Notes: generated by a model not told the origin, from the sequence alone. DNA of 64,000 bases from Sva-07 sp963717385 (GCA_963717385.1 CAVQWE010000003.1:1-64000), one strand, 5' to 3'; counted from the stretch's first letter, positions 45,456 to 55,724 are shown. Numbers and translations: made by a program.

Positions 45456-47133
45456 ATGCGCCGGAATCTCGATCGACTGATCTCGCTCATCCGCCGCTTC
45501 CGGGTCGATGGACGGCTTCCGCCACCGGTCTCGGCGCTGGTTCGAGACGTCATCCGGCTGCGAAGTCGAGATCGGTTCGAACGGTTCAGCGCAACAGTCC
45601 ATGCGAGGTGGTCGCGCCATGGCGCCCACGATGTGGTCAGGTGTGGTGGGCGGTGGCTGGTCACCAGCGGCGCACTCGATGTGCCGTTCGACGAGCTGCG
45701 ACATCGATTTGCGCGAGAGGTCCTCGATCGCCTGGACACCGCAGGCATCGAAGCGTTCGCCGTCGATCGCCGGGACCAGCATCTCGTGTTCGGGCTCGAA
45801 CTCGGCGACAGGCCTCACGCTCTCGGCGCGATCACCGGAGGGGAGACCGAAGGCTGGTACCTCGAGTACGACGCCGGTGCGTCGACGCGACGTCGTCTCG
45901 TTGGCCCGGGCGGCGAACTCTCGCGGTGCGCGGTCAGCACGATCGTGGCGGATCTTCCGAGCGTCGTCGTGGGGCGATCGTGCGGTCGGCGCCGATCAAG
46001 CGGTCGAGTTGACGTTCTGGGAGCTGGGCTCGTCGGGCCAACTGGAGATGGTCGGCACCCGTGGCCATGAGCGGTTCGACCAGCGAGCCGAACGCACCAT
46101 CGAGGTCGTCGAAGGTCGCCCGTATCCGGGTCGCGCCGCGTTTCCCGTCGGATCCGACCTCGAACACGACGACTCGCCGATCGACATCGTGTACACGTGG
46201 GTCGACGGGGCCGATCCGTCGTGGCGTCAGGAATTCGAGCAGTGGTCGAAACTCAGCGGTCGCGCCCTCACCGAAGGCGCGTTCGAGGAAGCACGATTCC
46301 ACAGTCGAGACGAGCTGCGATATTCACTCCGGTCGGTGTGGGCGTACGCCGGTTGGGCGCGCAACATCTACATCGTCACGGCGGGGCAACGGCCCACCTG
46401 GCTCGTCGACCACCCACGTGTCACGGTGATCGATCACGCCGAGATCCTCCCGTCCGACGCGTTGCCGACATTCAACTCGCACGCCATCGAGTCGGCGCTG
46501 CATCGCATCGATGGATTGGCCGAACAGTTCATCTACTTCAACGACGACGTCTTCCTGGGCCGTCCCGTGCGTCCCGAGACGTTCTTCACGTCGAATGGGC
46601 TTCCCCTGGTGTTCCTGAGCGGCGCTCGACCCTCCGGGTTCATCGACGCACGGAGTCTCGACGTCGACCGGGCAGCGCAGCGCGGCAGGGAACTCCTCGA
46701 ACAGCGGTTCGGCAAAGTGGCGGCCAGCAAGCCGTACCACACCGCGTTCCCGCTGCTGCGCAGCGTGCTCGACGACATCGCAGCTGAGTTTCCCGACATC
46801 GTGGAACAGACGACGTACAGTCGATTCCGGGCTCCGACGGATCTGAGTGTTGCGGCATCGTTCGGTCAGCACTATGCGCTGGCAACGCAACGTGGTGTCC
46901 TCGGGAACGTGCGCAATGAGTATGTGCACGTGGAGTCGGATCGCCTCGAGTGGCACCTCGACCGGATCCGTCTCGGTCGCAGCTTCGACACGATCTGCAT
47001 CAACGAAACAGAGCAGCAAGCCAACGGTGCGGCGCAGCGAGAGTGGATGATCCGGGCGTTCTTCGAGGAGTACTTCCCGATCGCGGCTCCGTGGGAAGCG
47101 GACGAACCGCAGAATCCGAGGACCGACACGTGA
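45456..47133 (+). CDS. Stealth-family sugar-phosphate transferase 2, one apparent frameshift
   Basis: Second Stealth protein, about 558 residues after repair. N-terminal helper region MRRNLDRLISLIRRFRVDGRLPPPV ..FAVDRRDQHLVFGLELGD; then CR1 IDIVYTWVDGADPSW, CR2 RFHSRDELRYSLRSVWAYAGWARNIYIVTAGQRPTWL, CR3 LPTFNSHAIESALHRIDGLAEQFIYFNDDVFLG, CR4 with INETEQQANG. The frame changes once near 45985; the span is one base over a multiple of three. Its stop overlaps the GTG of the next glycosyltransferase. Confidence 0.88.
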
Positions 47134-48005
47134 TCCACGCGATTCGGGCGCGTGCGTGGCGTGGCTACGCCGACGCCCGGCGAGTGCTCAGTCGTGCGGG
47201 GTCGGCCACGGCTGCTTCGCCGGCAGTTGCCGGGGCCGACCGGGCCAACCAACCAGCGTGGACTGCGAGGCTTGCTGCGCAACACGACGACTACCGGCGT
47301 TCGGTGAGTCCACTCACCGAACGAGTGGCAATCGTCTGCGTGTCGAGCCGGCCCCATTTGCTGGGCGCCGTCGTCAGTGCAGTGGCGCATCAGACCCACG
47401 GTGCACGCGAACTGGTGCTGGTCACCAATGCCGATGGCTACGACCACGTCGACATCGACGGTGCGCTTGCCCCCTTGGAGGGAGTGGTGTCGAGCGTCAC
47501 GGTGCTCAGGCGCCCGTCAGATCAGACGCTCGGTGCCTGCCTGAACGATGCGTTGGAGGCGACCGACGCGCGCTTCGTCGCCAAGTTCGACGACGACGAC
47601 CTCTACGGGCCCGAGTACCTGTCCGACGCGATGCGGGCGCACGCGTTCGCAGGTGCCGCAATCGTCGGCAAGCACACGTACTACGCCTACCTGGCAGGCG
47701 ACGACCGAACCGTGCTGCGGTTTCCCACCCACGAGTTCTCGTACAGTTCGACACTCGCCGGCGGCACGTTGGTGATCGATCGAGAACGCACCGGCGACCT
47801 CCGGTTCGCCGACATCTCACTCGGCGAGGATCGGGCGTTCATCGGGGCATGCCACCGACGTGGACTCTCGACGTTTGCCGCCGATCGCTTCAACTTCGTC
47901 CAGGTCCGCTCCACCGACAACACGTGGCGTGTTGGCCGTGACGATTTCCTGAGGTCGACCGTGCGCGTCGATGATGGGCTTGCATCCGACACCGTCGACA
48001 TCTAG
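47130..48005 (+). CDS. Glycosyltransferase family 2
   Basis: 291 residues from GTG 47130. GT2 core VAIVCVSSRPHLLGAVVSAVAHQTHGARELVLVTNADG ..LNDALEATDARFVAKFDDDDLYGPEYLSDAM (DDDD metal-binding site) ..GGTLVIDRERTGDLRFADISLGEDRAFIGACHRRGL. Coupled to Stealth gene 2 by a 4-nt overlap and 39 nt before FkbM 2. Donor and acceptor sugars unknown. Confidence 0.85.
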   Translation: MIHAIRARAWRGYADARRVLSRAGSATAASPAVAGADRANQPAWTARLAAQHDDYRRSVSPLTERVAIVCVSSRPHLLGAVVSAVAHQTHGARELVLVTNADGYDHVDIDGALAPLEGVVSSVTVLRRPSDQTLGACLNDALEATDARFVAKFDDDDLYGPEYLSDAMRAHAFAGAAIVGKHTYYAYLAGDDRTVLRFPTHEFSYSSTLAGGTLVIDRERTGDLRFADISLGEDRAFIGACHRRGLSTFAADRFNFVQVRSTDNTWRVGRDDFLRSTVRVDDGLASDTVDI

Positions 48006-48044
48006 CGCGGCGGGAACCACGTCTCAAACGAGCAGGAGAGCAAT

Positions 48045-48953
48045 GTGAAGAACGGCGGGGCCGCAGTGGCCGAGGCTGTCGAGTCGCGACTTCGGAGCGC
48101 AGCCCGGTGGGCCAGGCAACGCGAGCTGGGACAGAGGATCTGGAGTGCGTCGTTGCACAACCAGTATCGGTGGGGCTCGCCCAACGGTGTGGTTTCGGTC
48201 GTGTTCGGCCGTTCCGTCAACCTCGGTCTCGTGTCGAGCGAACGTCGGCTGTCATCGGTGGCGTCGCTGGTCGAACTGTTCTTCTCGCTCGTCGACGACC
48301 TGTCGATCGGACGCTTCGTCGAGGCGGGAGCAAAGGAGGCTGGCGCTTCCCAGCGGGCGGCCGTTCAGCGCCCGCAGTGCGACGTGGTGGCGTTCGAGGC
48401 GAATCCGTTCACGTACCGTCGGTTCGAGCAGCGGATGGGGCGGACCTCGGTCGAGTACCTCCACCTGGCGCTGTCGGACCACCCGGGAGTCGTGACGTTC
48501 CAGGTGCGGCTCGATGCCGATGGTTCTCCAATCGCCGATGGGCAGGGATCGCTGCACGCCCGTTCGGCCTATGAGCCGGGCTATCACGAGGCCCAGGTCG
48601 AAGCGGTGACGCTCGATGCGTTCTTCGCTGCCCGGGACGGTGGTCGACTGATGTCAGCGAGAACTGCACTCTGGGTTGACGTCGAGGGGGCGTCGGCTCA
48701 GGTGCTTCGCGGTGGAGTGGAACTGCTGCGGATGACGGACCTCGTCATGATCGAGGTCGAAGAGATTCGAGCCTGGGACGAGCAGGAGTGGCTCGAGGCA
48801 GACGTCGTTCGCTTCATGGCCGATCACGGCCTGGTCCCGATTGCGAGAGACATCCAGTCGCGGATCCAGTTCAACATCGTCTTCGTACGCGCCGAGTTGG
48901 CCCGGTCGACACTCGTCGCGCAGCGCGTCAAGGCGTGGCGGGCGGCTGACTGA
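48045..48953 (+). CDS. FkbM-family methyltransferase 2
   Basis: 302 residues, intact. GRFVEAGAKEAGASQRAAVQRPQCDVVAFEANPFTYRRFEQRM ..LALSDHPGVVTFQVRLDADGSPIADGQGSLHA ..ALWVDVEGASAQVLRGG ..VRFMADHGLVPIARDIQSR, closely parallel to the gene at 41750, including the EAGAKEA variant of the SAM loop (93-99). GTG 48045 has AGGAGAG 4 nt upstream. Third gene of a Stealth-GT2-FkbM run. Confidence 0.88.
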   Translation: MKNGGAAVAEAVESRLRSAARWARQRELGQRIWSASLHNQYRWGSPNGVVSVVFGRSVNLGLVSSERRLSSVASLVELFFSLVDDLSIGRFVEAGAKEAGASQRAAVQRPQCDVVAFEANPFTYRRFEQRMGRTSVEYLHLALSDHPGVVTFQVRLDADGSPIADGQGSLHARSAYEPGYHEAQVEAVTLDAFFAARDGGRLMSARTALWVDVEGASAQVLRGGVELLRMTDLVMIEVEEIRAWDEQEWLEADVVRFMADHGLVPIARDIQSRIQFNIVFVRAELARSTLVAQRVKAWRAAD

Positions 48954-49025
48954 GCGATCAGCACAAGTGGCAGCGGCCGACGAACAGGAGATCGACCGTT
49001 CACGAGTCGCCCGCCCGCCCGAACC

Positions 49026-49560
49026 GGGTGCACCTTCTTCGATGTGGGGGCGAACATGGGGCTCTATGCGCTGATCGCAGCGGCGATGTTCGAACCCGGC
49101 GCCGTCGACGGCGTTCGAACCCACACCGGCAACCGCTGCGTGTGCTGCGCCGCGTCGTCGAGGCGAATGGGCTGGACATCGACGTGGTCGAGGCGGCCGT
49201 CGGTGACCAGAACGGAGTCGCCGCAACTGCACTTCTCGTCGAAGTCCGACGCCTCGAACTCGCTGGTCGAGGGATTCAAGGAGAGTTTCTCCGGCGTCTC
49301 GGTCGACCACGATTCGGCTGGATGATCACGTGCGCCTCGCCTCGCGGGATCCGCACATCATGAAGATCGACGTCGAGACGTTCGAGCCGGCGGTCCTGGC
49401 CGGTGCAGCGGAGACCATCGGTCGAGCTCGCCCGTACATCGTGATCGAGGTACTCAACCGCCGGGGCCACGACCACGGGATCGAGATCACCGAAGCGATG
49501 ACGTCGTTCGGCTACAGCTACTACGAGTCACGGGCCCACCTGGGAACCGCACCACGGTGA
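49026..49560 (+). pseudogene. FkbM-family methyltransferase 3, heavily frameshifted
   Basis: Segments in changing frames make one FkbM protein: GCTFFDVGANMGLYALIAAAMFEPGA (canonical SAM loop), AFEPTPAT, VLRRVVEANGLDIDVVEAAVGDQNGVA, SNSLVEGFKESFSGVSV, LDDHVRLASRDPHIMKIDVETFEPAVLAGAAETIGRARPYIVIEVLNRRG. At least four frame changes are needed and the N-terminus before GCTFF is unclear. After the stop, a DWLLAPAPLDEIRRSW-like segment near 49580-49630 may be its true C-terminus. Either a decaying gene or a low-quality stretch. Differs from FkbM 1 and 2 in having DVGANMG. Confidence 0.65.
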
Positions 49561-49782
49561 GCGGGCGCCGGATCGCACCACGACTGGCTGCTGGCTCCGG
49601 CGCCGCTCGACGAGATTCGGCGATCGTGGAACGTGGGCGACACGCCTCGACGAATGCGGCCGAAGGAACTCCGGGTGCCATTGTTGCTGTCGGCGAAGGC
49701 GGCGCTGAAGCGTGGGGTCAGCGAGGTGTCGCTGCTGCCGCCGATACCTCGGCGACGGACGCCAGGCAGGCCCGGCGACCAG

Positions 49783-50659
49783 CTACGGATGTCGGATGGT
49801 GGCGAGTGCGGCCAGGGTACGGCGTGACCGGCGAGGAACGAGCTGCGGCGATGCGGCTTGCGCGACGCTCAGTACCGCGGCGGCCGCCACGGTGACGACC
49901 GCCGCAACCGGTACCGCCTGGCGCGCCCGAACGACATCGGGGTACATGCGCATCACGACGGCCTTCCACTGGCCGTACTCGAAGTACTGCTTGGCCAGCG
50001 CCTTCCAGGTGCCTCGCGGTCGGTAGCCGACCGACAGCTCGGGATCGAACCACACCGTGCCGCCCGCCTTGCGGAGCCGGATGTTGAGTTCGTAGTCCTG
50101 GTTGCGGATGAGCCGTTCGTCGAACAACCCGACCGCTTCGATCGCTGCGCGGTCGAACACTCCGAGGAACACCGTGTCGACCGGGCCCGCCTGGCCTCCG
50201 ACACGGTACGAGGCCCCACCGGTTCCGAGCCACGACGTGGTCGCTGCCGCCACGGCGTGCTCGAACGGTGTCGTCGCCACCGGCACCTGGAGCCCGCCGA
50301 CGTTGACTGCACCCGTTCGCTGCATCGTCTCGACCGCATGTCGGATGTAGCCCTCGGACAGCTCGCTGTGCCCGTCGACGCGGACCACGATCGGCGCCTG
50401 GCCTGCCCGAATGGCGACGTTCAGTGCGCACGGTGTCAGACCGCTGGGATTGTCGACGACCACGAGATCGTCGCCGGTCGCCGCCAGCTCGGCTGCGACT
50501 CGCTCGGTGCCGTCGTTGGACGGGCCGATTCCGAGGAAGATCCGCACTGCGCCCGGGTACTCCTGCGATCGCACGGCGGTCACGGCCGCAGCGCAGGTGG
50601 TCTGCCTCGTTGCGGATGGGCATGACCACGTCGACGTCGGGCCACGCGGCGTCAGACAC
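49783..50659 (-). CDS. Glycosyltransferase family 2, one apparent frameshift
   Basis: GT2 enzyme starting MSDAAWPDVDVVMPIRNEADHLR and, after a one-base shift at about 50600, continuing AAVTAVRSQEYPGAVRIFLGIGPSNDGTERVAAELAATG ..ALNVAIRAGQAPIVVRVDGHSELSEGYIRHAVE (DGH metal site) ..DTVFLGVFDRAAIEAVGLFDERLIRNQDYELNIRLRKAGGTVWFDPELSVGYRPRG, then membrane-like helices. This matches succinoglycan-type EPS transferases. The C-terminal end is uncertain (49783 or 49718). GTG 50659 overlaps the stop of the phosphotransferase gene by 8 nt. Confidence 0.8.
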
Positions 50660-52058
50660 GACGGCTCACGACCACCCACACCGTGCGGAACAGGATCTGG
50701 ATGTCGATCACGATCGACCAGTTGACGAGGTACTGCAGGTCGTAGCCCAGCTTGTACTCGGCGTCGGTTCCGTAGCGGCCCTGCACCTGCGCGAGGCCGG
50801 TCACCCCTGGCGGCAACTCGTTGCGACGCACGTAGCCCGGTACGCGTTCGACGATCTCGGCCACCAGCTCGGGTCGCTCGGGGCGCGGGCCCACCAGCGA
50901 CATCTCGCCGCGGAGCACGTTCCACAACTGAGGGAGCTCGTCGGCGCGTGTCGATCGCATCCAGCGCAGCGCCGGCACCACGCGATCGTCGTCTTGCGTG
51001 GCGAGTCGGGCGCGTCCGTCGGACTCTGCGTCGCGAACCATCGTGCGGAACTTCACCACCTCGAACACCTTGCCGTCTCGTCCGACCCGGGCCTGTCGGT
51101 AGAGCACGGGCCGGCCGGCGCGGACCGCCACGTAGAGCGCAACGAGGGCGATCACCGGGACCCACAGCGGTGCGAACACGATGACGACCAAGAGGTCGAA
51201 CAGGCGCTTCAGTCGCACCTTGTGGCTGGCGACGGTGTGGAGCCGCAACGGAACGAACGGCATGCCGCCGACCTGGCGGACGGTCTTGAGGCCCAGCAGC
51301 GTCTCGCGGGCGCTCACCCGTTGGAGGAATCCGACGCCGGCACCGTCGAGGGTGTTGAGTGGCTCGGGGTACACCGCGCCGAAGGCTTCGACGTCGAGCA
51401 GCAGCACATCGGTTGCGGCGTTGTCAGCAACGGCAGCCGACAAGAGCTCGGGCGACCCCACGCGATCGACCACGACGGCATCGCGGTCGCTGTCACCCAG
51501 GTGTTGCGTGGCCAGATCGATCGACGCCGGCTCGCCCACCAGCACCACCCGTGGAGGGCCCTGCCGCCGTACCGCGAGCTTCCGGCTCAGGCTGCGGTTG
51601 GCCACGAGCACGAACGAGGCAACGACCAAGAAGACCGCCAGGTTGAGGCGCGGCATCAGGTAACGATCGAGCAGCACGAACGCCAGGCCCTGCACGGCAA
51701 CACCGATGCCGGTGGCCAGCAAGACGCGCGGCAGCCATGGCCTCACGCCGAGTCGTGGTTCGCGTTCGTAGAGACCACTGAAGTAGTTGATGACGAGATG
51801 GATTGCCGTGGCGATCGCGAAACCGACGAAGTACCGCGAGAGTGGGTAGGTGTCCCAGTCGAAACTGAATCCGAACCGGACGAAGCTGATCACGACCATC
51901 GTGAGGTAGAGCGCAACGCCATCGAGCACCACGAGGAAACGGAATCCGTGACCCCACAGCCAGGTGAGCGGGCGACCGACGACGCCAACGGTGCGCTCGA
52001 TTGCCGGGGGAAACGGCCGCGACGTCGAGGTCGCCGGTGCGCGCGTCGAAGCAGCCAT
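50652..52058 (-). CDS. Polyprenyl glycosylphosphotransferase (WbaP/WcaJ-like)
   Basis: Starts a repeat unit by moving sugar-1-phosphate to undecaprenyl phosphate. N-terminal helices (FLVVLDGVALYLTMVVISFVRF and others), a Rossmann-like middle (VVLVGEPASIDLATQHLGDSD), then the catalytic bacterial sugar transferase domain: KVRLKRLFDLLVVIVFAPLW, VLYRQARVGRDGKVFEVVKFRTM, STRADELPQLWNVLRGEMSLVGPRPERPE, PGVTGLAQVQGRYG. 468 residues from ATG 52058. Donor probably UDP-hexose, not proven. Confidence 0.93.
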   Translation of the reverse strand: MAASTRAPATSTSRPFPPAIERTVGVVGRPLTWLWGHGFRFLVVLDGVALYLTMVVISFVRFGFSFDWDTYPLSRYFVGFAIATAIHLVINYFSGLYEREPRLGVRPWLPRVLLATGIGVAVQGLAFVLLDRYLMPRLNLAVFLVVASFVLVANRSLSRKLAVRRQGPPRVVLVGEPASIDLATQHLGDSDRDAVVVDRVGSPELLSAAVADNAATDVLLLDVEAFGAVYPEPLNTLDGAGVGFLQRVSARETLLGLKTVRQVGGMPFVPLRLHTVASHKVRLKRLFDLLVVIVFAPLWVPVIALVALYVAVRAGRPVLYRQARVGRDGKVFEVVKFRTMVRDAESDGRARLATQDDDRVVPALRWMRSTRADELPQLWNVLRGEMSLVGPRPERPELVAEIVERVPGYVRRNELPPGVTGLAQVQGRYGTDAEYKLGYDLQYLVNWSIVIDIQILFRTVWVVVSRRV

Positions 52059-52077
52059 GTGCGCGCCAAGCGTAGTG

Positions 52078-53694
52078 TCAGCTCGATGGTGTGAGGGTCG
52101 GCTGGCGTTGCTCGTCGACGCTGACGTCGTGCCGAGCGGTGTCGATGAGCAGCCAAGCACTCGCCAACGTGTGGATCACGAGCAGTGCCGATGTCGGCAG
52201 CGGCGCGCCCCACGTATCCCACTTCCACGGCAGCCATGACCCGCTGGTACCGACTCCCCAACGTTGTATCGCCGCAACGAATCCGAGGTTCCACACGAAC
52301 CAGATGGCACCGGCGAATCCAGGGGCCAGCACATCGAGAGATCGTGACCCGGTGATGCGCCCGAACCCGCCGCGCACGGCGAGCACGAGCGGGACGCCGA
52401 TCCAGAACGGCAGCGAATAGCGGCCCTGCCAGTACTGGCCGTAGTCGGAACCATGACCGAACTCGAGCACCCACGCCGAACAGACGACAGCAACCAGTGC
52501 GCCGGCGCCGGTCCAGGCGAAGCGAGGTTGTTCGAGTGCCGCCACGGCCAACAGTGCTCCGACGAGGCCGAACACCACCAACACCGCCACGAGGGGCACG
52601 GGCGTGTCGAGCCAGCCGAGCACACCGACGAGTTGTCGGAGGTGATTGCCGGTGTTGCCCACGATCAGCCGCACCACTTCGGCTTCGAGGCCGTCTCGTC
52701 GGGCGACGGCGAGCAGCGCGACGACCGCCGCCGCAACCAGCGCAACGACAGCGCCCAGCACGATCCGGGGATGCGACGCCCTCGACTGCCAGACCGTGAC
52801 GGGACGCATCGCCAGCAAACCGATCGGTGTTGCAGCGAGCAACAGGTCGAGCGCCTCGGTGCCCGGTGTCATCGAGATCAGCAACGTTGCGACAGGGACC
52901 AGGGCGAGCAGGGCGGCGGCGATTCGGGGCCATCTCCCCAGGCGACGCCACACCGCAACAGGGTCGGTCGACAGCGCCAGGCACGCGACGAACACGATCA
53001 GCGTCGCCCAGAACGGCCCATCGCGACGGGGGAGCAGCACGCACGCCCACCCGGCGATCACGAGCAGATGGCCGCGATCGGGACGCATCGTGAGCAGCCC
53101 GACCCACAGCGCGAACCCGCCCGCCACCGCCACGGCGGAGGGGTTCACGATGCCCATCGTGAACCAGGCGATCGGTGTCACGCCCACCAACGCAGCGGTT
53201 CGAGTGCCACGTCCCAGGTCTCGGAGTCGATCGAGCGCGGTGGCCAGCAGCAGGATCGGAATCGCCGCCATCAGCAGCCGCGACAGGGAGTTGTAGGCGT
53301 TCGGCACCGGGATGAACGACGCAAGCCCAGGCAGGACGTAGCTCCACGGCGGATAGCCGACAGCGCTCGACACGGCGGTGGTCGTCTCGGTCGAGGTCAC
53401 GTCGAACACGGCGCAACTCGCAGGAATCGTTGGTTGCTGTGCCCAGCACGCGGGGTCGGGCCGGCCGACGAAGGCGGGCACCTCGAAGGCTCTGACCCGT
53501 GTCGACCCTTCGACGTCGGTGCCCGACCGTTCGCCGCGGAGGAGTCCGGCCGAGGTGACCATGTGGCTGGCCTCGTCGGGGCCACCGTTGCGCGGCGTGG
53601 CCAACACGAAACACACCACGATGACCGCCACCGCGACGGCCGCGCCGATTCGTCGGGTGTTCAAACCGGTCGAACGAGCGGCGGGTTCATCCAC
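52078..53694 (-). CDS. DUF2142-like polytopic membrane protein
   Basis: 538 residues with about twelve helices. After the first helix comes LATPRNGGPDEASHMVTSAGLLRGE, the PDE.aH entry motif of DUF2142 proteins, GT-C-fold membrane proteins found in polysaccharide loci. Also EFGHGSDYGQYWQGRYSLPFWIGVPL. It may add sugars or polymerise outside the membrane, inferred from the fold. Its start overlaps the stop of the ATPase gene (53687) by 8 nt. Confidence 0.8.
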   Translation of the reverse strand: MDEPAARSTGLNTRRIGAAVAVAVIVVCFVLATPRNGGPDEASHMVTSAGLLRGERSGTDVEGSTRVRAFEVPAFVGRPDPACWAQQPTIPASCAVFDVTSTETTTAVSSAVGYPPWSYVLPGLASFIPVPNAYNSLSRLLMAAIPILLLATALDRLRDLGRGTRTAALVGVTPIAWFTMGIVNPSAVAVAGGFALWVGLLTMRPDRGHLLVIAGWACVLLPRRDGPFWATLIVFVACLALSTDPVAVWRRLGRWPRIAAALLALVPVATLLISMTPGTEALDLLLAATPIGLLAMRPVTVWQSRASHPRIVLGAVVALVAAAVVALLAVARRDGLEAEVVRLIVGNTGNHLRQLVGVLGWLDTPVPLVAVLVVFGLVGALLAVAALEQPRFAWTGAGALVAVVCSAWVLEFGHGSDYGQYWQGRYSLPFWIGVPLVLAVRGGFGRITGSRSLDVLAPGFAGAIWFVWNLGFVAAIQRWGVGTSGSWLPWKWDTWGAPLPTSALLVIHTLASAWLLIDTARHDVSVDEQRQPTLTPSS

Positions 53695-54925
53695 CGGCCC
53701 GGCCCGTCGACCGTTGGGGCCGCCCGTCGATCGACCAGATCGGATGCATCGTGACCAGCCCGTCGACCTCGCGACTGTCGCCGGCGATCACGTCGAAGCG
53801 CAGCGCGGTCTGGACGTGGTCGTAGGAGTATTGGCGCCCGAAGTCGGTGATCGAGGTGTGCAGCACGTGGGGCCCTGGCAGCAGCGCCAGTTGCTCGATG
53901 GTGACATCGACGAACCCGCTTCCGGAGATCTGTTCGGGGAGCAGGTCGACATCGCGCGTCGACGGCGCTGTCACCGTCGCGGTGCCCAAGCGGGCGAGTT
54001 CGACGGCGAACACCGGTGTCTTGACCGGTTGCACGGCCGAATAGTGCAGCCTGAACGTGACGGTGTCGCCGGTCTGCGCGCGAAACGCCTGGCGACCGCC
54101 GACCAGCATCTCGACACGATCGACCTTGATCTCACCAGAGCCACGCCGTGCTCCTTCGGCCACCGGCTCGGCATCGTCGTCGCCGAGCATCGTCTCGGTG
54201 TAGCGGTCGACGAGTTCGGTCGGCGAGCCTTCACCGGTGACCACGCCGTGGTCGAGCCAGATCGCCCGGTCGCAGAAGTTGCGGATACTGCCGAGGTCGT
54301 GGGTGACCAGCACCAGGGTTCGTCCCTCTTCGCGGAAGTGCACGAACTTCTCCATGCACTTCTGCTGGAAGGCGATGTCGCCGACCGACAGGATCTCGTC
54401 GATCAACAGCATGTCCGGATCGACGTTGATGGCCACGGCGAACGCGAGCCGCACGTACATGCCCGACGAGTAGGTCTTGACCGGCGAGTCGATGAAGCGT
54501 TCGAGCCCCGAGAAGTCGACGATCTCATCGAAACGACGTGCGATCTCGGGGCGTGACATACCGAGGATCGCCGCGTTCAAGAACACGTTGTCGCGACCCG
54601 AGAGTTCGGGGTGGAATCCGGCGCCGAGTTCCAACAGTGCCGACATGCGTCGGTGCACGGTGATCTTGCCCTGGTTCGGCTGCAGGATGCCGGCCATGCA
54701 CTTGAGCAGCGTCGATTTGCCCGAGCCGTTGTGGCCGATCACTCCGAACGCCTCGCCCTCGCGAACCTCGAACGAGACATCGCGAAGCGCATAGAACTCT
54801 TCGTACCGGTTGCGTCCGCGGGCAGCGATGTACTGCTTGAGCGAGTTGGCCCGTTCGTGGTGCACCTTGAACGTCTTGGAGACGGCGTCGACCGTGAGTG
54901 CGGGTGTTGACTGCTGGAAGCTCAC
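53687..54925 (-). CDS. wzt: Glycan ABC exporter ATPase (Wzt type) 2 with C-terminal substrate-binding domain
   Basis: 412 residues. Residues 1-240 are the ATPase: GVIGHNGSGKST (Walker A), LLELGAGFHPELSGRDNVFLNAAILG, TYSSGMYVRLAFAVA, MLLIDEILSVGD, LVTHDLGSI. Residues from about 260 form a beta-sandwich (EIKVDRVEMLVGGRQAFRAQTGDTVTFRLHYSA ..GPHVLHTSITDFGRQYSYDHVQTALRFDV), as in Wzt proteins that recognise the finished glycan end. The ATPase at 42882 lacks this part. Start is 1 nt before the permease stop. Confidence 0.93.
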   Translation of the reverse strand: MSFQQSTPALTVDAVSKTFKVHHERANSLKQYIAARGRNRYEEFYALRDVSFEVREGEAFGVIGHNGSGKSTLLKCMAGILQPNQGKITVHRRMSALLELGAGFHPELSGRDNVFLNAAILGMSRPEIARRFDEIVDFSGLERFIDSPVKTYSSGMYVRLAFAVAINVDPDMLLIDEILSVGDIAFQQKCMEKFVHFREEGRTLVLVTHDLGSIRNFCDRAIWLDHGVVTGEGSPTELVDRYTETMLGDDDAEPVAEGARRGSGEIKVDRVEMLVGGRQAFRAQTGDTVTFRLHYSAVQPVKTPVFAVELARLGTATVTAPSTRDVDLLPEQISGSGFVDVTIEQLALLPGPHVLHTSITDFGRQYSYDHVQTALRFDVIAGDSREVDGLVTMHPIWSIDGRPQRSTGRAGG

Positions 54926-54926
54926 C

Positions 54927-55724
54927 TCACATCTCCTCCGCGAATCGTGGCGACAGCCGTCCGAAGAACCACGACCCGAACGCGAACAACCCGATCGAGT
55001 ACACGGTCAGCAACGCCCAACGATCGAGGCTCGGCATCCGGTTGTCGTAGAGCACTTGGTGGAAGGCAGTCACGAATGCGCCGGTCGGACCCCAGCTCGT
55101 GAACCATCGCAGTGCGCCGATCTCGATCACCGCGGGGGTGTAGATGATCGGCGACGCGTAGAACAGCAATTGCGAAGCGATGCCCCAGAGATAGTTGATG
55201 TCGCGGAAGAACACGTTTGCCGCCGACAGGGCGAGGGCGAGTCCGGTGGTGAACAGCATCAGCAACCCGATCAGGGGCATCGCGACGATCAGCCACGGCA
55301 GAATCATCGACCCTGCGATGAGGAGCGCAACAGCGAGTACGGCGAGCTCGATCAACAACGTGATCACCTGGGCGAGCACCACCGACCACACGAGGTGTTC
55401 GTGTGGGAACGACACCTTCTTGATCAGACTCGCGTTCCCCTCGACCACACCCATTGCCGTGGTCACCGAGATCGAGAAGAACTGGAACGGGAGGAGTCCG
55501 GACAGGAAATAGAGGGGGAACGCCTTCAGCCCGCTCGGGTCGCCGAGCGGCGGGTCGGCCTTGAAGACCACCAGGAACAAGAAGCTGAAGATCAGCATCT
55601 GGCTGAGCGGGTTGAGCAGACTCCACGTCCATCCCAGCACCGACTTGCGATAGCGGGTCCGCAGCTCCTTGAGGGTGAGGAGATACAACAGGTTGCGGTG
55701 CGCTAACGCGTTACGCAGGGACAT
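54927..55724 (-). CDS. wzm: Glycan ABC exporter permease (Wzm type) 2
   Basis: 265 residues from ATG 55724: NLLYLLTLKELRTRYRKSVLGWTWSLLNPLSQMLIFSFLFL, FPLYFLSGLLPFQFFSISVTTAMGVVEGNASLIKKVSFPHE, FFRDINYLWGIASQLLFYASPIIYTP. This is the ABC-2 polysaccharide exporter pattern. Pairs with the adjacent Wzt. The frame upstream to 56093 is antisense background of the next genes. Confidence 0.92.
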   Translation of the reverse strand: MSLRNALAHRNLLYLLTLKELRTRYRKSVLGWTWSLLNPLSQMLIFSFLFLVVFKADPPLGDPSGLKAFPLYFLSGLLPFQFFSISVTTAMGVVEGNASLIKKVSFPHEHLVWSVVLAQVITLLIELAVLAVALLIAGSMILPWLIVAMPLIGLLMLFTTGLALALSAANVFFRDINYLWGIASQLLFYASPIIYTPAVIEIGALRWFTSWGPTGAFVTAFHQVLYDNRMPSLDRWALLTVYSIGLFAFGSWFFGRLSPRFAEEM

